This document shows positions 1 through 10,957 of a stretch of 64,000 nucleotides of DNA, piece after piece. This DNA is from Mesaphorura yosii (Eukaryota; Arthropoda; Collembola; Poduromorpha; Tullbergiidae). Positions within the stretch are counted from its first letter, which is position 1, and each line of letters begins with the position of its first letter. The notes beneath the pieces were generated by a model. It saw nothing but the letters and a program-made list of their open reading frames with translations, was not told the origin of the DNA and made no database searches. Where the stretch lies: contig WIXG01000398.1 in the NCBI GenBank assembly GCA_009869945.1, positions 1 through 64,000 of the forward strand. The letters are read 5' to 3'. A program made the position numbers and the translations under genes.

Positions 1-15
1 CCCCCCCCCCCCCCC
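1..15. repeat. poly-C homopolymer at window start
   Basis: Fifteen consecutive C residues open the window and sit inside what must be an intron of Nup54. A run this pure could be a genuine homopolymer or an edge artefact of the assembly. Nothing else in the window resembles it. Confidence 0.9.
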
Positions 16-170
16 AAAGTGGTCCTGACCATTATTGAGGGAGGAGATAGATTTGGCGCAAAATGATTTTATCATGGGATTTCATATCTAAAAATTAGTT
101 GCTAGTTTTCTTGACAACTACCTTAAGGTTTTTTGTATGAAATAAATGATTTCGAAATATTGATTTGCAG

Positions 171-1775
171 GTCAGCCACAGCAAACTACGTCCATATTTC
201 AGCCACTGCAGACGCAACCACTTACCCAACAACAGCCAACGTTTTCCTTCCAAACGCAGCAGCAACCGTTCCAATTCCAACAACAACTTCAGCCACAGCA
301 GCAGCAAGCAGCAACTCTGCCTCAACAACAGGCTGCAGAGAGTCACGCATTCTTCCAATCAATATTTCAATGCCATAAATTTGGCGATGAACGAGACGCA
401 ATTTTGGCAAGTTTAAACTTCCTGCAGGCTGCTTGGGGTGTTGGTAAAGGGCACTACTCTCAAACTTTTCCACCAATTACGTACACACCTGAAAATCCAA
501 TGTACCGCTTTAAGTCGATCAGTTACGCGTTCATTCAGACTGAGAACAACGAGGATGGTCATGTTACTTTTGACATTAAAAAGCCGGAGGAGAAAGTCCG
601 ACAAGAGGAGTCGAATTTGCTCACTGCTTTGCAAAACATGGTTGGTCGTCCTAACATATTCTTCAAAGTTGTGGGTATGAAGAGGACTGATGCGAATACG
701 ACGATGATAAATCTGTTTGCGGAAGATCGGAATACACTAAGACGGATTCCAGCTACGGATTTGGCAACTGGTCTCCTGCAACCTCACTTGAAGGGACACC
801 TAGACGGTCTTATGATTGAAAATATCCTGCCTAAAATACGTCCAAGCCCAGAACAATTGAAGCGCTACCTTGAAAATGCACCTCAAGGTATAATTTCAAA
901 AAGATTTGTCCAAGCCATGATGTTTAATGTCTCTATGTATTGAAATGCTTCCGTACTTAAGGCCTGGATCCCCGCGTTTGGAAACAAGCGCAAGAAGATA
1001 ATCCGGATCCTCAGCATATGATTCCAGTTCCGATCATTGGGATTGAAGCACTGAGAAAACGCGCAGCAGTGCAGGAGGTAATTGTATTACATGTTTTAAT
1101 ATGACTGCTAAGTAAGCAAAGCTCTACATTTTTTGTTTAATTCCACGTATTTCAGAGCGAAAGTCATCAGCATATGGTTCGACTAGAGCTTATTGAGGAA
1201 GATATTGGCACATTGCAAAATCGTCACACCAACATGACAGCTGAACTTCAACAACTGAAACGAAAACAATTCGAGCTGGCGCACCGACTCTTGAAGGTAA
1301 GTTTGACTCCTGTCATCAGAATCAGAACTGATTTGTTTGATCCGTTCAACAAACGCCCTGGCCAAACTTTTCCTTCGCTGATCAGATAATTCTTCGCCAT
1401 GAAGTCAGACGAAAGGACGGCACAGCAATTCAGCCAGAAGAGGAAGAACTGAACAAGCTCCTCAGCAGTTTAGAGCAGACGATTAATACTCCAACGGAAT
1501 TTCGCGGAAGATTGAACGAGCTTTTATCGCGTGCTCGCTTGAAGCAGAACGAAGAAAGTGCACCGCGGTATTCTCTAGACGAAGAAACATTAACCCGAAT
1601 CAAGACATTCCTCGAGACTCAGCAAGAAAGCATCCAATCCATTGCGGGTTCAGTGCATGAGGACATCGAAAATTTGAGGGTTTTAACTGCTAGCCTAAAT
1701 GAATTTGCATTTGAGACACCAGACGTCCGTCCTTGCGCAACCACAGCACCAATAAGCAGTAATGTTGAGCCATAG
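171..1775 (+). CDS. Nup54: Nucleoporin Nup54, 3' part (five exons, 5' end outside window)
   Basis: Exons are 171-887, 962-1077, 1156-1296 and 1386-1775; the 5' exons lie before the window. All introns are GT-AG and 74, 78 and 89 nt long. The visible part is about 453 residues, close to the roughly 500 of the whole family. It begins with a Gln-rich stretch (about residues 1-60 of the visible part), then the conserved alpha/beta region with AAWGVGKGHY and PITYTPENPMYRFK, then GLDPRVWKQAQEDNPDP, then a coiled-coil C-terminus from about 1156 onward. Nup54 forms the Nup62-Nup58-Nup54 trimer lining the central channel of the nuclear pore; the coiled coil is the assembly surface and the FG repeats would lie upstream. 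The stop is TAG at 1773-1775. The identity comes from recognising the family sequence and is firm. The start cannot be seen. Confidence 0.95.
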
Positions 1776-1941
1776 TTTAGCATAAATGTATAAACTCACT
1801 GCCTTTTATCTTAATTTATTTACAGCAAAATGTCAACATGTCTTCAAAGTCGATATTTGAATGTACTTCGATTTGGTAAAAAGATTAAGGTCAAAACAGA
1901 AGATTTTTACTGTTAACCAGTTTTATGGCAGCAAAATTGGT

Positions 1942-1947
1942 AATAAA
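1942..1947 (+). terminator. Candidate poly(A) signal of Nup54
   Basis: AATAAA lies 167 nt after the Nup54 stop on the coding strand, a normal spacing for a compact arthropod gene. No cleavage evidence is available. Confidence 0.5.
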
Positions 1948-2782
1948 AGTAAAGAAACGATCGAGTAATGATATAACGTCTTCAGGAGAGATGATTTATT
2001 TCCAATTCGGCACATTACTTCCTCTTCCTTGAAGCTTTGTTTTGTCAAGCACAGATTTAATGAAGTCCTACGGTTGTATTCGAATGAGTTTTTAAGAAAT
2101 TGGCGAATTCTTTAATGAACAGCTTTCCATGCCATGTAAGCACTCCAAGTTCCAACGCTATCGCTAAAAGACATGCCATGAGTATGCTTTCAAAATTGTC
2201 AAGGTTTCATTTGGATGGAAGCGTTTGCTGAACTGGGCAGCACTCTTCGCCTGTCTCGATCTCCACCCCAAGCATGCTTACTCCATCCTGGACATCATAC
2301 ACAAACATGCAGATTGCAGATGTGGGATCCATGAACAGTAATGCCGTAAAATGCAAAATTGCACAAAAGATTGCGATTTCTAAACTTGGACGAGTGGATT
2401 TTGATGATCCTAGGCTTATGTTTATTGATTACGCTGCACGTATAAAAATTAAATTAACACAATAATTTACCAGTACTTGATTAGTGATGCTTATAATACA
2501 GTCGCGTCATCAAAAGTAGTTTCAAGCCTTTTCTTTACTATGGAGTAACTTGACAATAAAAAAACTAGCCCGCGATGAGAAGGATGAATGCTAGGGAAGA
2601 GTTTCAAAATTAGTAGACGCGCCTCACTACAACTCAGTTCGACACACGGCTAAATATCATAAATAATAAATGTGGCATAGTAAATTGTATAGAAATGACA
2701 ATCCCCGCAAATGGAAACTCGCAGTCGAAAAAGTTTCAGTAGAAGAAGTGGCTTGGGCTCCTGTTGTTAACTCTGGACTCTC
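1948..2782. other. Convergent intergenic stretch Nup54 / Sprouty
   Basis: About 830 nt between two convergent genes; it must hold the Sprouty 3' UTR. Short open stretches on the + strand at 2168-2338 and 2274-2465 overlap in different frames and match no family I recognise. TTTATT at 2421-2426 is a possible distal poly(A) signal for Sprouty (AATAAA on the - strand). Confidence 0.5.
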
Positions 2783-4024
2783 TCACTTCTGGAAGTTCAC
2801 GAGCGAACTGTTGCTTTTCTTCTCGTGCAAGTAGTGCTTGTGGCTGTCTTCGTCTTCCGAGGATTCTATCGTGGAAATCGGTCCGTCAAGAGAATTCATA
2901 CCTCCTTGTTCGTGGTGCTGCTGGTGGTGAATGTGACGCTGCAGGTTGCTCTGCTGAAGATGGGGATGATTCAGGTGACACGTGCAACCGTTGTACTGGC
3001 ACTTCTGGTAAGCCTTCTCGACGAGCTTGACACACCCTTTGCAGGGCAGATAGAGACAAAGGCATGGAAGGACTAACGACATGGACGCCATGCAGCCCCA
3101 TCGCCAGAACTTTCTGTGTGGAGCACAAGAGCAGGGTTTGTCAGCGCAGAGAACTCCGCCGTCGGGCTCATGGTTCTTCCCGCAGTGGTAGAAGAGGGCC
3201 TTCACGCAGCAGAGGCAGGTGAGATAGTCCAGAAGTGGCTCAGGCCCACAGTGAATACTTTTGGAACAAATCCATTTGGATGGAAGCGGTCTTGGTGTGG
3301 CGCACGCCTCGCACCGGCACTTTCGACAGTATGGACAGATGATCGACGGCTCGAACGATCTGTCTTTCTGCTGCGGGTCTTCCAGCAACGACGCCTTCTT
3401 CGGTTGACAAGTAATCGCCGCTGATGTCGAACAAGATTCTTGAGTATTGTAAACTACGTTATCACTATCAGACAAATTTTTCTTACTAGTTTTAAGTCTT
3501 GAGTTGGTTGGAAGTCTCACTTGCTCGGCTGCAGTGATTGCAGAGTCTATTCTAAATTTACTAGCACTGTTGACGTTTTTCACTCTGCCATGGCTGCTCA
3601 GAGTATTTGTTGTCGTTACAGGAGTTGGCGAAGTGCTTGGAGGAGGGGGCGACAGATCGTTGTTGATTCTGTGCTGATGCGCAGGGAGAGGAGCACCCAT
3701 GTAAATGTTGCGGTGTCGTTCCGCACTGGGCCTTGGCTGATCCAACGAAATCGGCCTGGCAGGAGGCGTCGGTGCTCGTGCGGCCGCGGCAGGCTCATTG
3801 TTGAAGGGCCTCTGTGTCGGAGTGGACAGCTGGGAATGTGAAAGTGGGCGCACCAAAACGGACGGGATGCTCGCCAGCGTCGTGGTTGTTGGTATTCGAA
3901 GGGCGATTCCGCTTCTACCAGATCTTCCTGTAGGCGAGGTCGACGACGCAGGTGTCAGACGAGCCGCCGTTCCGGGATATGCTGGCGCATTATTTGGTAA
4001 ACGATTAAAACCATTCTGTGCCAT
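2783..4024 (-). CDS. sty: Sprouty, feedback inhibitor of RTK/Ras signalling
   Basis: One uninterrupted reading frame of 413 codons. I chose the ATG at 4024-4022 because an in-frame TGA lies 30 nt upstream of it and no ATG lies between. Residues 1-220 are Pro/Ser/Thr/Ala-rich low complexity. Residues 230-349 form the cysteine-rich Sprouty domain: IICPYCRKCRCEAC, then ATPRPLPSKWIC, CLCCVKALFYHC, CADKPCSC, a hydrophobic LVLPCLCLYLPCKGC, and CQYNGCTC. In known Sproutys this domain is palmitoylated, brings the protein to the plasma membrane and blocks Ras-MAPK activation downstream of FGF and EGF receptors. A 64-residue His/Gln/Ser-rich tail follows. The usual N-terminal Cbl/Grb2-docking tyrosine motif of the NEYTEGP type is not recognisable; NIYMGAP (residues 106-112) and VVYNTQ (191-196) are the only candidates. 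A Spred is excluded because there is no EVH1 or KBD domain. Confidence 0.95.
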   Translation of the reverse strand: MAQNGFNRLPNNAPAYPGTAARLTPASSTSPTGRSGRSGIALRIPTTTTLASIPSVLVRPLSHSQLSTPTQRPFNNEPAAAARAPTPPARPISLDQPRPSAERHRNIYMGAPLPAHQHRINNDLSPPPPSTSPTPVTTTNTLSSHGRVKNVNSASKFRIDSAITAAEQVRLPTNSRLKTSKKNLSDSDNVVYNTQESCSTSAAITCQPKKASLLEDPQQKDRSFEPSIICPYCRKCRCEACATPRPLPSKWICSKSIHCGPEPLLDYLTCLCCVKALFYHCGKNHEPDGGVLCADKPCSCAPHRKFWRWGCMASMSLVLPCLCLYLPCKGCVKLVEKAYQKCQYNGCTCHLNHPHLQQSNLQRHIHHQQHHEQGGMNSLDGPISTIESSEDEDSHKHYLHEKKSNSSLVNFQK

Positions 4025-7000
4025 TGAAACCAATGTGTGTAGAGTTCTGGATCAACTCTTAGATATCCAGGCCGGATAAATGGTTAATGACAGCTTCAAC
4101 AGTCAAAGAGGTACTGCGCTCCAAAGTCACTCACATCACTGCTTAAATAGAATGCCGTATCGGTCTGATATAGACGACAGTCGGAGGTACGTCTCGCTTG
4201 CATAATCATGGTAAGTATTTTTAACCACACCAGAGTTGAATGAACAGTTAAATTGAGTAGTTGGAAGATTTCGCAAGTTGTAAAACAAAATTCCACGATA
4301 GTATTCAATTTAGGACTCTGAGACTCTGATCTCCTTCAAATCGTTACACCAGAAGAACGCGAGACGATTTCACCAACAGACTCCAAACAATGGCTCGTAA
4401 AAAGTTCAGCAGTGTGTAGAACCCATCTTTGTTATTTTTTGCAGCGTCTTGTCCTGAAATTATGGCCTTCGGTTTGATGTGATATTCTTAGACCGTGCAC
4501 TTCATCCTGTTTTCCCGTTGTTGATTGCGAAGCATAAAGTCGTAAAGTTCATCCTTTTGAGTGTAGGCAATTACTGGCTAATCACGAATAGACGCAGTCG
4601 TCATCATCAGTCAGAGAATTCTCAGAGCCCAACCCCTTCGTCGTCTCGAACCGTTCTCACAACACAAAGAACAACCTGCAAATTAAAGTACAAGATCAGT
4701 TTATTACTTTTTGCTTCGCGTGCAGTCGCGACGGATTCACGCGGCGGAAATTATGGACGGAGTGATGCTGAGGTTTTTGTTTTGCCATGCCAGGTCCGAC
4801 ACTCAAACGCTATTCCAGCGAAGAGATAAGCGCTCAATGCGTTCATTGTACAAGTAACATACTCCCAGCAAGAGTCAAGTTAAATAAACCTCTTTTTATC
4901 AAATATAAATTTGCACTATACGACCGTTTATCTCTCTGACGAAAATCAATACAACTCTCTTCTCATGCTGATTCCCACCCTCCCATTTTAGCAATACGGC
5001 AATACTACAAAACTACAATGAAAACTTAACACCAATAAAGGGATCACGTATTAATCATCACCTCCATTCATGACGACACTCGATACTTTAAATTAAACTC
5101 GAATCTACGCGATTGCATTATCATTGAACCAACTCGATGGCGAAATGACTTCTGGCAGCCGAATACCGCAGCAGTTCTAAGAAATAGAGACGGACGTAAG
5201 CACAATTCTGGATTAAAAGCCAAGAGCGAGCCGTCGCAGTCAATGGGTAATGGCTGTGGTGATCGCGACCAGCCAGAATTGATTCGCGCTTCATTGACCT
5301 GCCCTGAGTCCATTGTACAAGGCTTTGAACTGTGAAAGTGGGATGAATTAAATTATTTGATTATCTGGCTCTCATCAGAGCACTCGCTTAATCAGTAAAT
5401 CCAGGTTGAGATTTGGCGTGTGAAGTGCGACCATCATAATAATTGATAGATATCGAAGCGTGGTCGATTCGGGAGTGAATGGCAGAACAGAAAGTGTCGA
5501 CATGTACTCGGACCGACAAGTGGCTCTGTTATGTTATTGTTTTCAGATATCGACGGCCTGAGTGGTTGGTGTGCTGGTATTGATACAACTGTGGAGCTCT
5601 GCTGCTGTGACTGACCCTGTCTAGAGACACCTAAACTAGATAGACCGCTAGCTAGCACTTATACGCTGCGGCTGCTGCAACAGCTCATTCATTCACGAAT
5701 GCATACACGTAGTGTTGTAACATTATTGCTGTTTGCTGCTTGCGGTTGACAATACAATATGACAATCGAACATTACTACGAGCAATGAGCAACAAATAAC
5801 GACGTAGCTGTAGTGGTAAATAGTAGAGTGCGGCAAAAGTGCTAAGTCTTAAATTTATGAATGAAGTCGAAGCCAAATTTATGAATGAAATGGCACTAAT
5901 CACTCGTGCTAATGCTCAGTGCGGCAAATCATCACTTAGGCAGAACAAAATAAGTCGCGAATGAATAAAAGAGAAAGTTTCATTACCTTGTAGTAATAAT
6001 TGTTGTAATATTTACAATGAGGAATAGCTCCAATACAGCTATACCAGTGTTGAGCTGATGCTGAATGCTTTGTTGGCGTCGCTGTTTGCGAAGTGCAAAC
6101 TATGAGTTGCAAAGGCAATATCCAATGGATGAATGCGCAAGATCCACGGTCAAATTTCATTCATTCACAAGCGTCTTTGTCAAGCGCCGAGTCTCGACGC
6201 CTCTCTTCTTGCGTGTCTGTCAGGCCACGGAAAAAGTAGCGATATTTCCAGTCGCGTGAACGAAACTCCAAGCACAAGTCCAAAGTTCTGAGTGGAAACG
6301 AGATTTCCAACGTATGAGTTTTGCACGGTATGAAAAGTACTCGCGGGCCGTCAAATGTAAATAAACAAGAAACTGGGAACGGGCGTCCAGGGGTCCGAAA
6401 GGACGGCTGAATTGGAGATAAAAGGGACCACAGACTTCTTGCCCACCGCGCACCCTACTGCACAAACTCAGGGTGAGTGTTCCGAAAACGAACTCCACTT
6501 ATCTTGACCAAATACTCCATCGGGACTTTGAAATTTTGAGAAGTCAGAAGCTGCGATTTACCGAGGGGTGTCTACTGAGTTTCAGGAATTGAGGGCCAAC
6601 TTCTGAACTAAAGTTTGACGGCGAATGCAGGATTTAATAAATAAAAAACACAGGCGACCGAGAGGCAACATCCTCCTTCATGCACTTCACATTCTCAACT
6701 AGTACAGCGAGTGGAGCAGCGTCTCGGCAGAGAGATGATAATGCATCTGCTGCTGTAGCTTTGCCAGAACAGATCACGGTTGTGTCCTGCGAGCTGGTAG
6801 CATAAATATGAATGAAGACGTCTGTGGATTTTATTCAAAGTTATCTGGTACACTGGCGCTCAAGAGGAAGAATGGAGCGCAACTATACTGAATGAAGCGG
6901 GGATCGCAACGGGCCCTCACGCTGCTGATGTTGATCTCCTTTGGCTCTGGCCTGGCTCCGTCGTCCCTCAATATAGCTGAATAGAAAGAGAGTGGAGGTG

Positions 7001-10000
7001 AATCTGAGGGCAACTCTTGTGAGGTGAGACCATTGCAATTCATTCACAAAAACTCGTTGTCCTTCTTTTCTCCTGCTGCACTGAGCATAGAAGCCGGGGC
7101 GCTACGCTACACATTACAGATTACAGCAAACACAGAGTTAAATGGTAATGCCAACTGTTTCCTATGCAATGCTGAGTTTACGAGGTACAGAGCAGAGAGT
7201 GGAGAATGGAGTCCAACTCCAAATAACAACAGACAAGCAACACTACCGTAGCCGTAAGCTGTACTCCTGAATTGAATCTCGAATGTATGAACCAAACCAG
7301 CACAGCACAGCACATCAAGCCTCGCCATATCCACGACTCTTGCAATTCCCATTCTCACTGTACGGATTTGAGTGTGATACATTTTTCTTATTTCTTACTC
7401 GAGCTCGAGACAAAGAAGCACATCTTCTGGGTTTGGTTTTTTATACGATTCGTCCTACGCTCGGTTGTGCTGACTTTTTTTTACCAAAACTTTATTTTGG
7501 TTTCTTTGCCTTGCGTGGCAATAATCGCTTAATGTTCATGTGAGTTGGCACTGCCGTGCCATTGTGCACGAGAGACCATACTCACGAAATCTCTCAATGA
7601 ACACAATCGGATGAATGACAAGGAGTGCTCGCTGAATGGCCTGACTGAATATGCAAGTACGAAAATTGAGGAGCTTGCATGGCAGTGCGAATCTTAAAAT
7701 TTGACAGCAAATTTCGTTTTGTGGTTGTGTGCAAGAGTCACGTTGGTTCGCAGCATTTCCTTGCATCCTGCTTTTGCCTTGCAACAAGACGGCACGGGGT
7801 ACAGAGACCGGTTTATTTTTAGCAGCCTGAAGATTGTAATAATATATTTAGACATAAATTATGCTTCACTAAATATAAACCGTGTGCTACGTTCCTTCTC
7901 GCTGTCTCGTTGGCTTGGCGTTCATCCTGAAATGACGGCACGCTAGAGCATCGAAAATCCATCCTGAGAGATACTTTGCTTTAATAAAACTCAAGAGTCA
8001 AGACCTTAAGACCCCACGTTATCCTTGCTATTAAATTCTATTACTGACAAAACGCAATTACCGGTAGAATTTCGCACCTTTTCATTTCGCCAGGTATTTT
8101 TCAATTAAGTTTATTTCATTGGAATTGGAAGGTGGTTGAAGTTCCAAGTAAATCGTGAAGGAATGAATTGGATAAAGGATAGGCAATTCTACAAAAGATC
8201 TCACTGGAGCCCAATGACTAGGTTTTTCAAATTACTACGTAACATGGGGCCAAGCATGGAGCAAGAGGTGTACATGCACTTCGGAACGCTTCGCTGCCTT
8301 CACGAGGGTTTTTCTGTTTCTTACCTGTTTCGCTGTCTCTCGCATGTAATTATAGAACACAGTAAAAAGCAAAAAATCTGCCGATTTGTTTGAACTACAA
8401 CGCGACTCTGCCTTTGGCTTTGACATGTAATGAGTATAACTCATTCACTCTTGAGCAAGGCAAATTTGATTTCTCGTCATTATTCTTCGGCTGGTCGAGT
8501 CATAAAAATGGCGAGTGTTGTTTGCTGCTGCAGAGATAGTTGAGGAACTTGGACTTTGCGTTGGATGCGCCGGTCGCGTGAGGCGCAGAAGAGCGGCGGC
8601 AGGTTTCCCCAAAGGAAAAGCCGGAATGAAAATATCTCGCGAATTACCTTTTTTACGACCGAGAGTAATTTGCAATAAAATCTGCCAAAACAAAAAACTC
8701 AAGTCTTTGTTCAGGTTGAAAATTGCATTTTTGCACTGCAGCACTGCAAGCGAGATGCCAGAGATTTCCTTTCGGAGAAGATCTTTAAAGGACAAAGCAG
8801 GGGTGAACTCAGCTTGAGTTAATTTACATCCCGTAATTAACTTTCTTACAATCAATTTTGCTATTTGCAATTTACGCTGTCGTTCATTCCCTTCTCATCA
8901 TCGCTCTCTTCACGGGCCCCGCACTGCTTTGCGTTTGTTCTGCGCTGCGAATTTAATGGGTTTCTTTGTCTTTTATGACTTGTGCAAATTGTTGATTTTG
9001 CGCAGAAATTTATGCCTTTTCTGCTTGAACTTGACTGGTTTAAGTGTTGAACATAATTCTCCTGCTCGTCCAATAAATTATCTTCTCGAGATCGCAATCA
9101 CTGCCGACTCAACGCATTCGTTTCTTGCTTTGTGTGAGCACCGGCAACTTAACTGGTGCAATAATCTCACGGTGAGACGAGATTCAGCTTGGGATATTTC
9201 TGCAACATAAAAATATATGTGCAAATGTACAGCCATCAGGCAGGCTGTGCCGTAAGTCGAGCACTAAAGGAGTGAGCACGTACGTGATTGAAGAATTACA
9301 TGCATAGCTCTGGCTTTGGTGCAGCAAGAAACCCCCACGCACACCGGAAACCAGAAACAACTTTTGGCTTGGATCTCTCATTATTATTATTATGAATGAG
9401 TTGCTTGTGCCTACTCCAAATAAAGAATAATAACTCCTTGCCTTTGCTTTACTTTTCAGTTATCTTAACCTGTAATCATTCCACGCACACGGCTTTGTCA
9501 CTACGCGCCATCATCAAAGCCTACGATCGGCTACAAGTAAATTCGTAAATGTGCACCATGTTGAGATTCTTTGCATTTGCCACGTCAAGTCTTCATGATA
9601 ATCAAAAATATAGTTCACAGCACAGCGCTGCTTAGAGAATATTGCATAACGCAGCATTCTTAATTCTCAGCGTACGTCCTATGGCACGATTAAGGCAGGG
9701 CAAAGAGGATGAGCGAGGTTCTCTCATTCATTCATTAATTTCAATACGGGTGAATGAATGGAAGGGCACGCTTCGCTGCTTTTCGCATTTCACAACTCAA
9801 ATGGGATCCTCAGTCTCCTGTGTACAACACAAAATTATAATCGGCCTGGCAGAGCATTTGCAACAGCATTAGCCCTAGCCATTGTTGAAGCAGAGCCGCT
9901 ATTGCGCTGTGTCTTGTGTCGGTCGTCCGTGTCTGTGCCAGCCGAAGGTTAACTATTGCACGTTTGTGCGTCTCAGCCGCAGCGCAGCAGCGTTTAATTT

Positions 10001-10957
10001 ATTTCCCGTACAATGCAGTGCAAATACGGAACGAGTATTGCGTAACGCTCTCAGGAGAAGACAAAGAGAACTCGCATTAATTTAATTAACACCACCCAGA
10101 TGAGGAGCATAATTAATAAATGGCTGGGCATTGCATACGCATTCCACCACGCAGGGCGAGCAGATGGACGCACGCAGATCGCAGTAGGCTCCGAGTGGTG
10201 TTTACGGCTTGAGAGCGCGAGTCTTTCGTCAATTGAATCCCACACCAGCTCGTAGATTGTTTTTCCTTTGTTTGGCGCACTTTTGTCTCTTGTTTAAGGA
10301 GGAGATTCTTCGGGTCCATGTTCTTGAACGTCTTTGCCTTATTTGGGAGTCGGGGAGGCAGGAATGATAATTTGCATAAGATGATAGCTTTACTAATCTG
10401 GCGTGGAATATGAAAGAGGAGGACTGAAATTCCAGACACACTTCAATAACAATTGCCATAAAAATAAATCACAACTCTGCGATTCTTCTTCGTCTGCATC
10501 TTTCATTTCACGGATCGTGGGTTGCCTTCGCATTCCAGTCAAATGATTTACGGCCCATCGAGACCGAATGAGGAATTTCGCAATCACCTCCCTGTGTTTT
10601 AGAGTCTTCGCAGTGAAAAGATCCTGCACAGAGATTTTGTTGTGCACCGTCTCAAAACAAAGACCTTTTAATTTATTATTTCATTATTTTTGTAGCTTTC
10701 CTTCTTAATTACACAAATGATGAGCTTAAAGTTCGCACAATTGACTTAAACACAAATAACTTACCCTATAGTTCAGAAAATTGTTCTCAATTTCAATAAA
10801 TAGGTACAAATCCCGTAGACTTTCAAATTAGTACTTAATTAGCAGAATTTGATTCGACTTTTATCAATAAACATCAGGATTGAAATACTTAATTCATTAT
10901 CCGCACTCGCAATTTTTTATAAGCTTGCAATTTGAAGTCTTGGAATCAGAATTCGCC
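4025..10957. other. 6.9 kb gene-poor stretch between Sprouty and eIF5B
   Basis: I find no supportable coding exon, tRNA or transposon here. It should carry the Sprouty promoter and 5' UTR at its left end and the eIF5B 3' UTR at its right end; TTTATT at 10672-10677 is AATAAA on the eIF5B strand, 281 nt past its stop. The stretch is unusually rich in ATGAATGAATG and CATTCATTCAC words (near 5686, 5860, 6160, 6806, 7037, 7608, 9727, 9751). Open frames of 80-140 codons, for example 8445-8870 on the - strand, have no recognisable protein features. Confidence 0.5.
10672..10677 (-). terminator. Candidate poly(A) signal of eIF5B
   Basis: AATAAA on the - strand 281 nt downstream of the eIF5B TAG. It is the nearest canonical hexamer I noticed. 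Confidence 0.35.

Noticed and set aside
2168-2465. Overlapping + strand frames (NWAALFACLDLHPKHAY and SKLGRVDFDDPRLMF) that seemed gene-like
   Set aside because: The frames shift against each other, no splice arrangement joins them, and a faint likeness to the topoisomerase I C-terminus (SKL..DPR) is too weak to call.
4022-4033. Upstream TTG as Sprouty start
   Set aside because: A normal ATG lies three codons inside, and eukaryotic nuclear genes rarely start at TTG.
4479-4829. 116-codon + frame upstream of Sprouty
   Set aside because: No domain, no splice partner, composition like surrounding non-coding sequence; treated as chance.
7398-7409. CTCGAGCTCGAG palindrome
   Set aside because: A single 12-bp palindrome without supporting context; may occur by chance.
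8445-8870. 141-codon - strand frame in the Sprouty-eIF5B gap
   Set aside because: No recognisable motif; length within what chance frames reach in this window.
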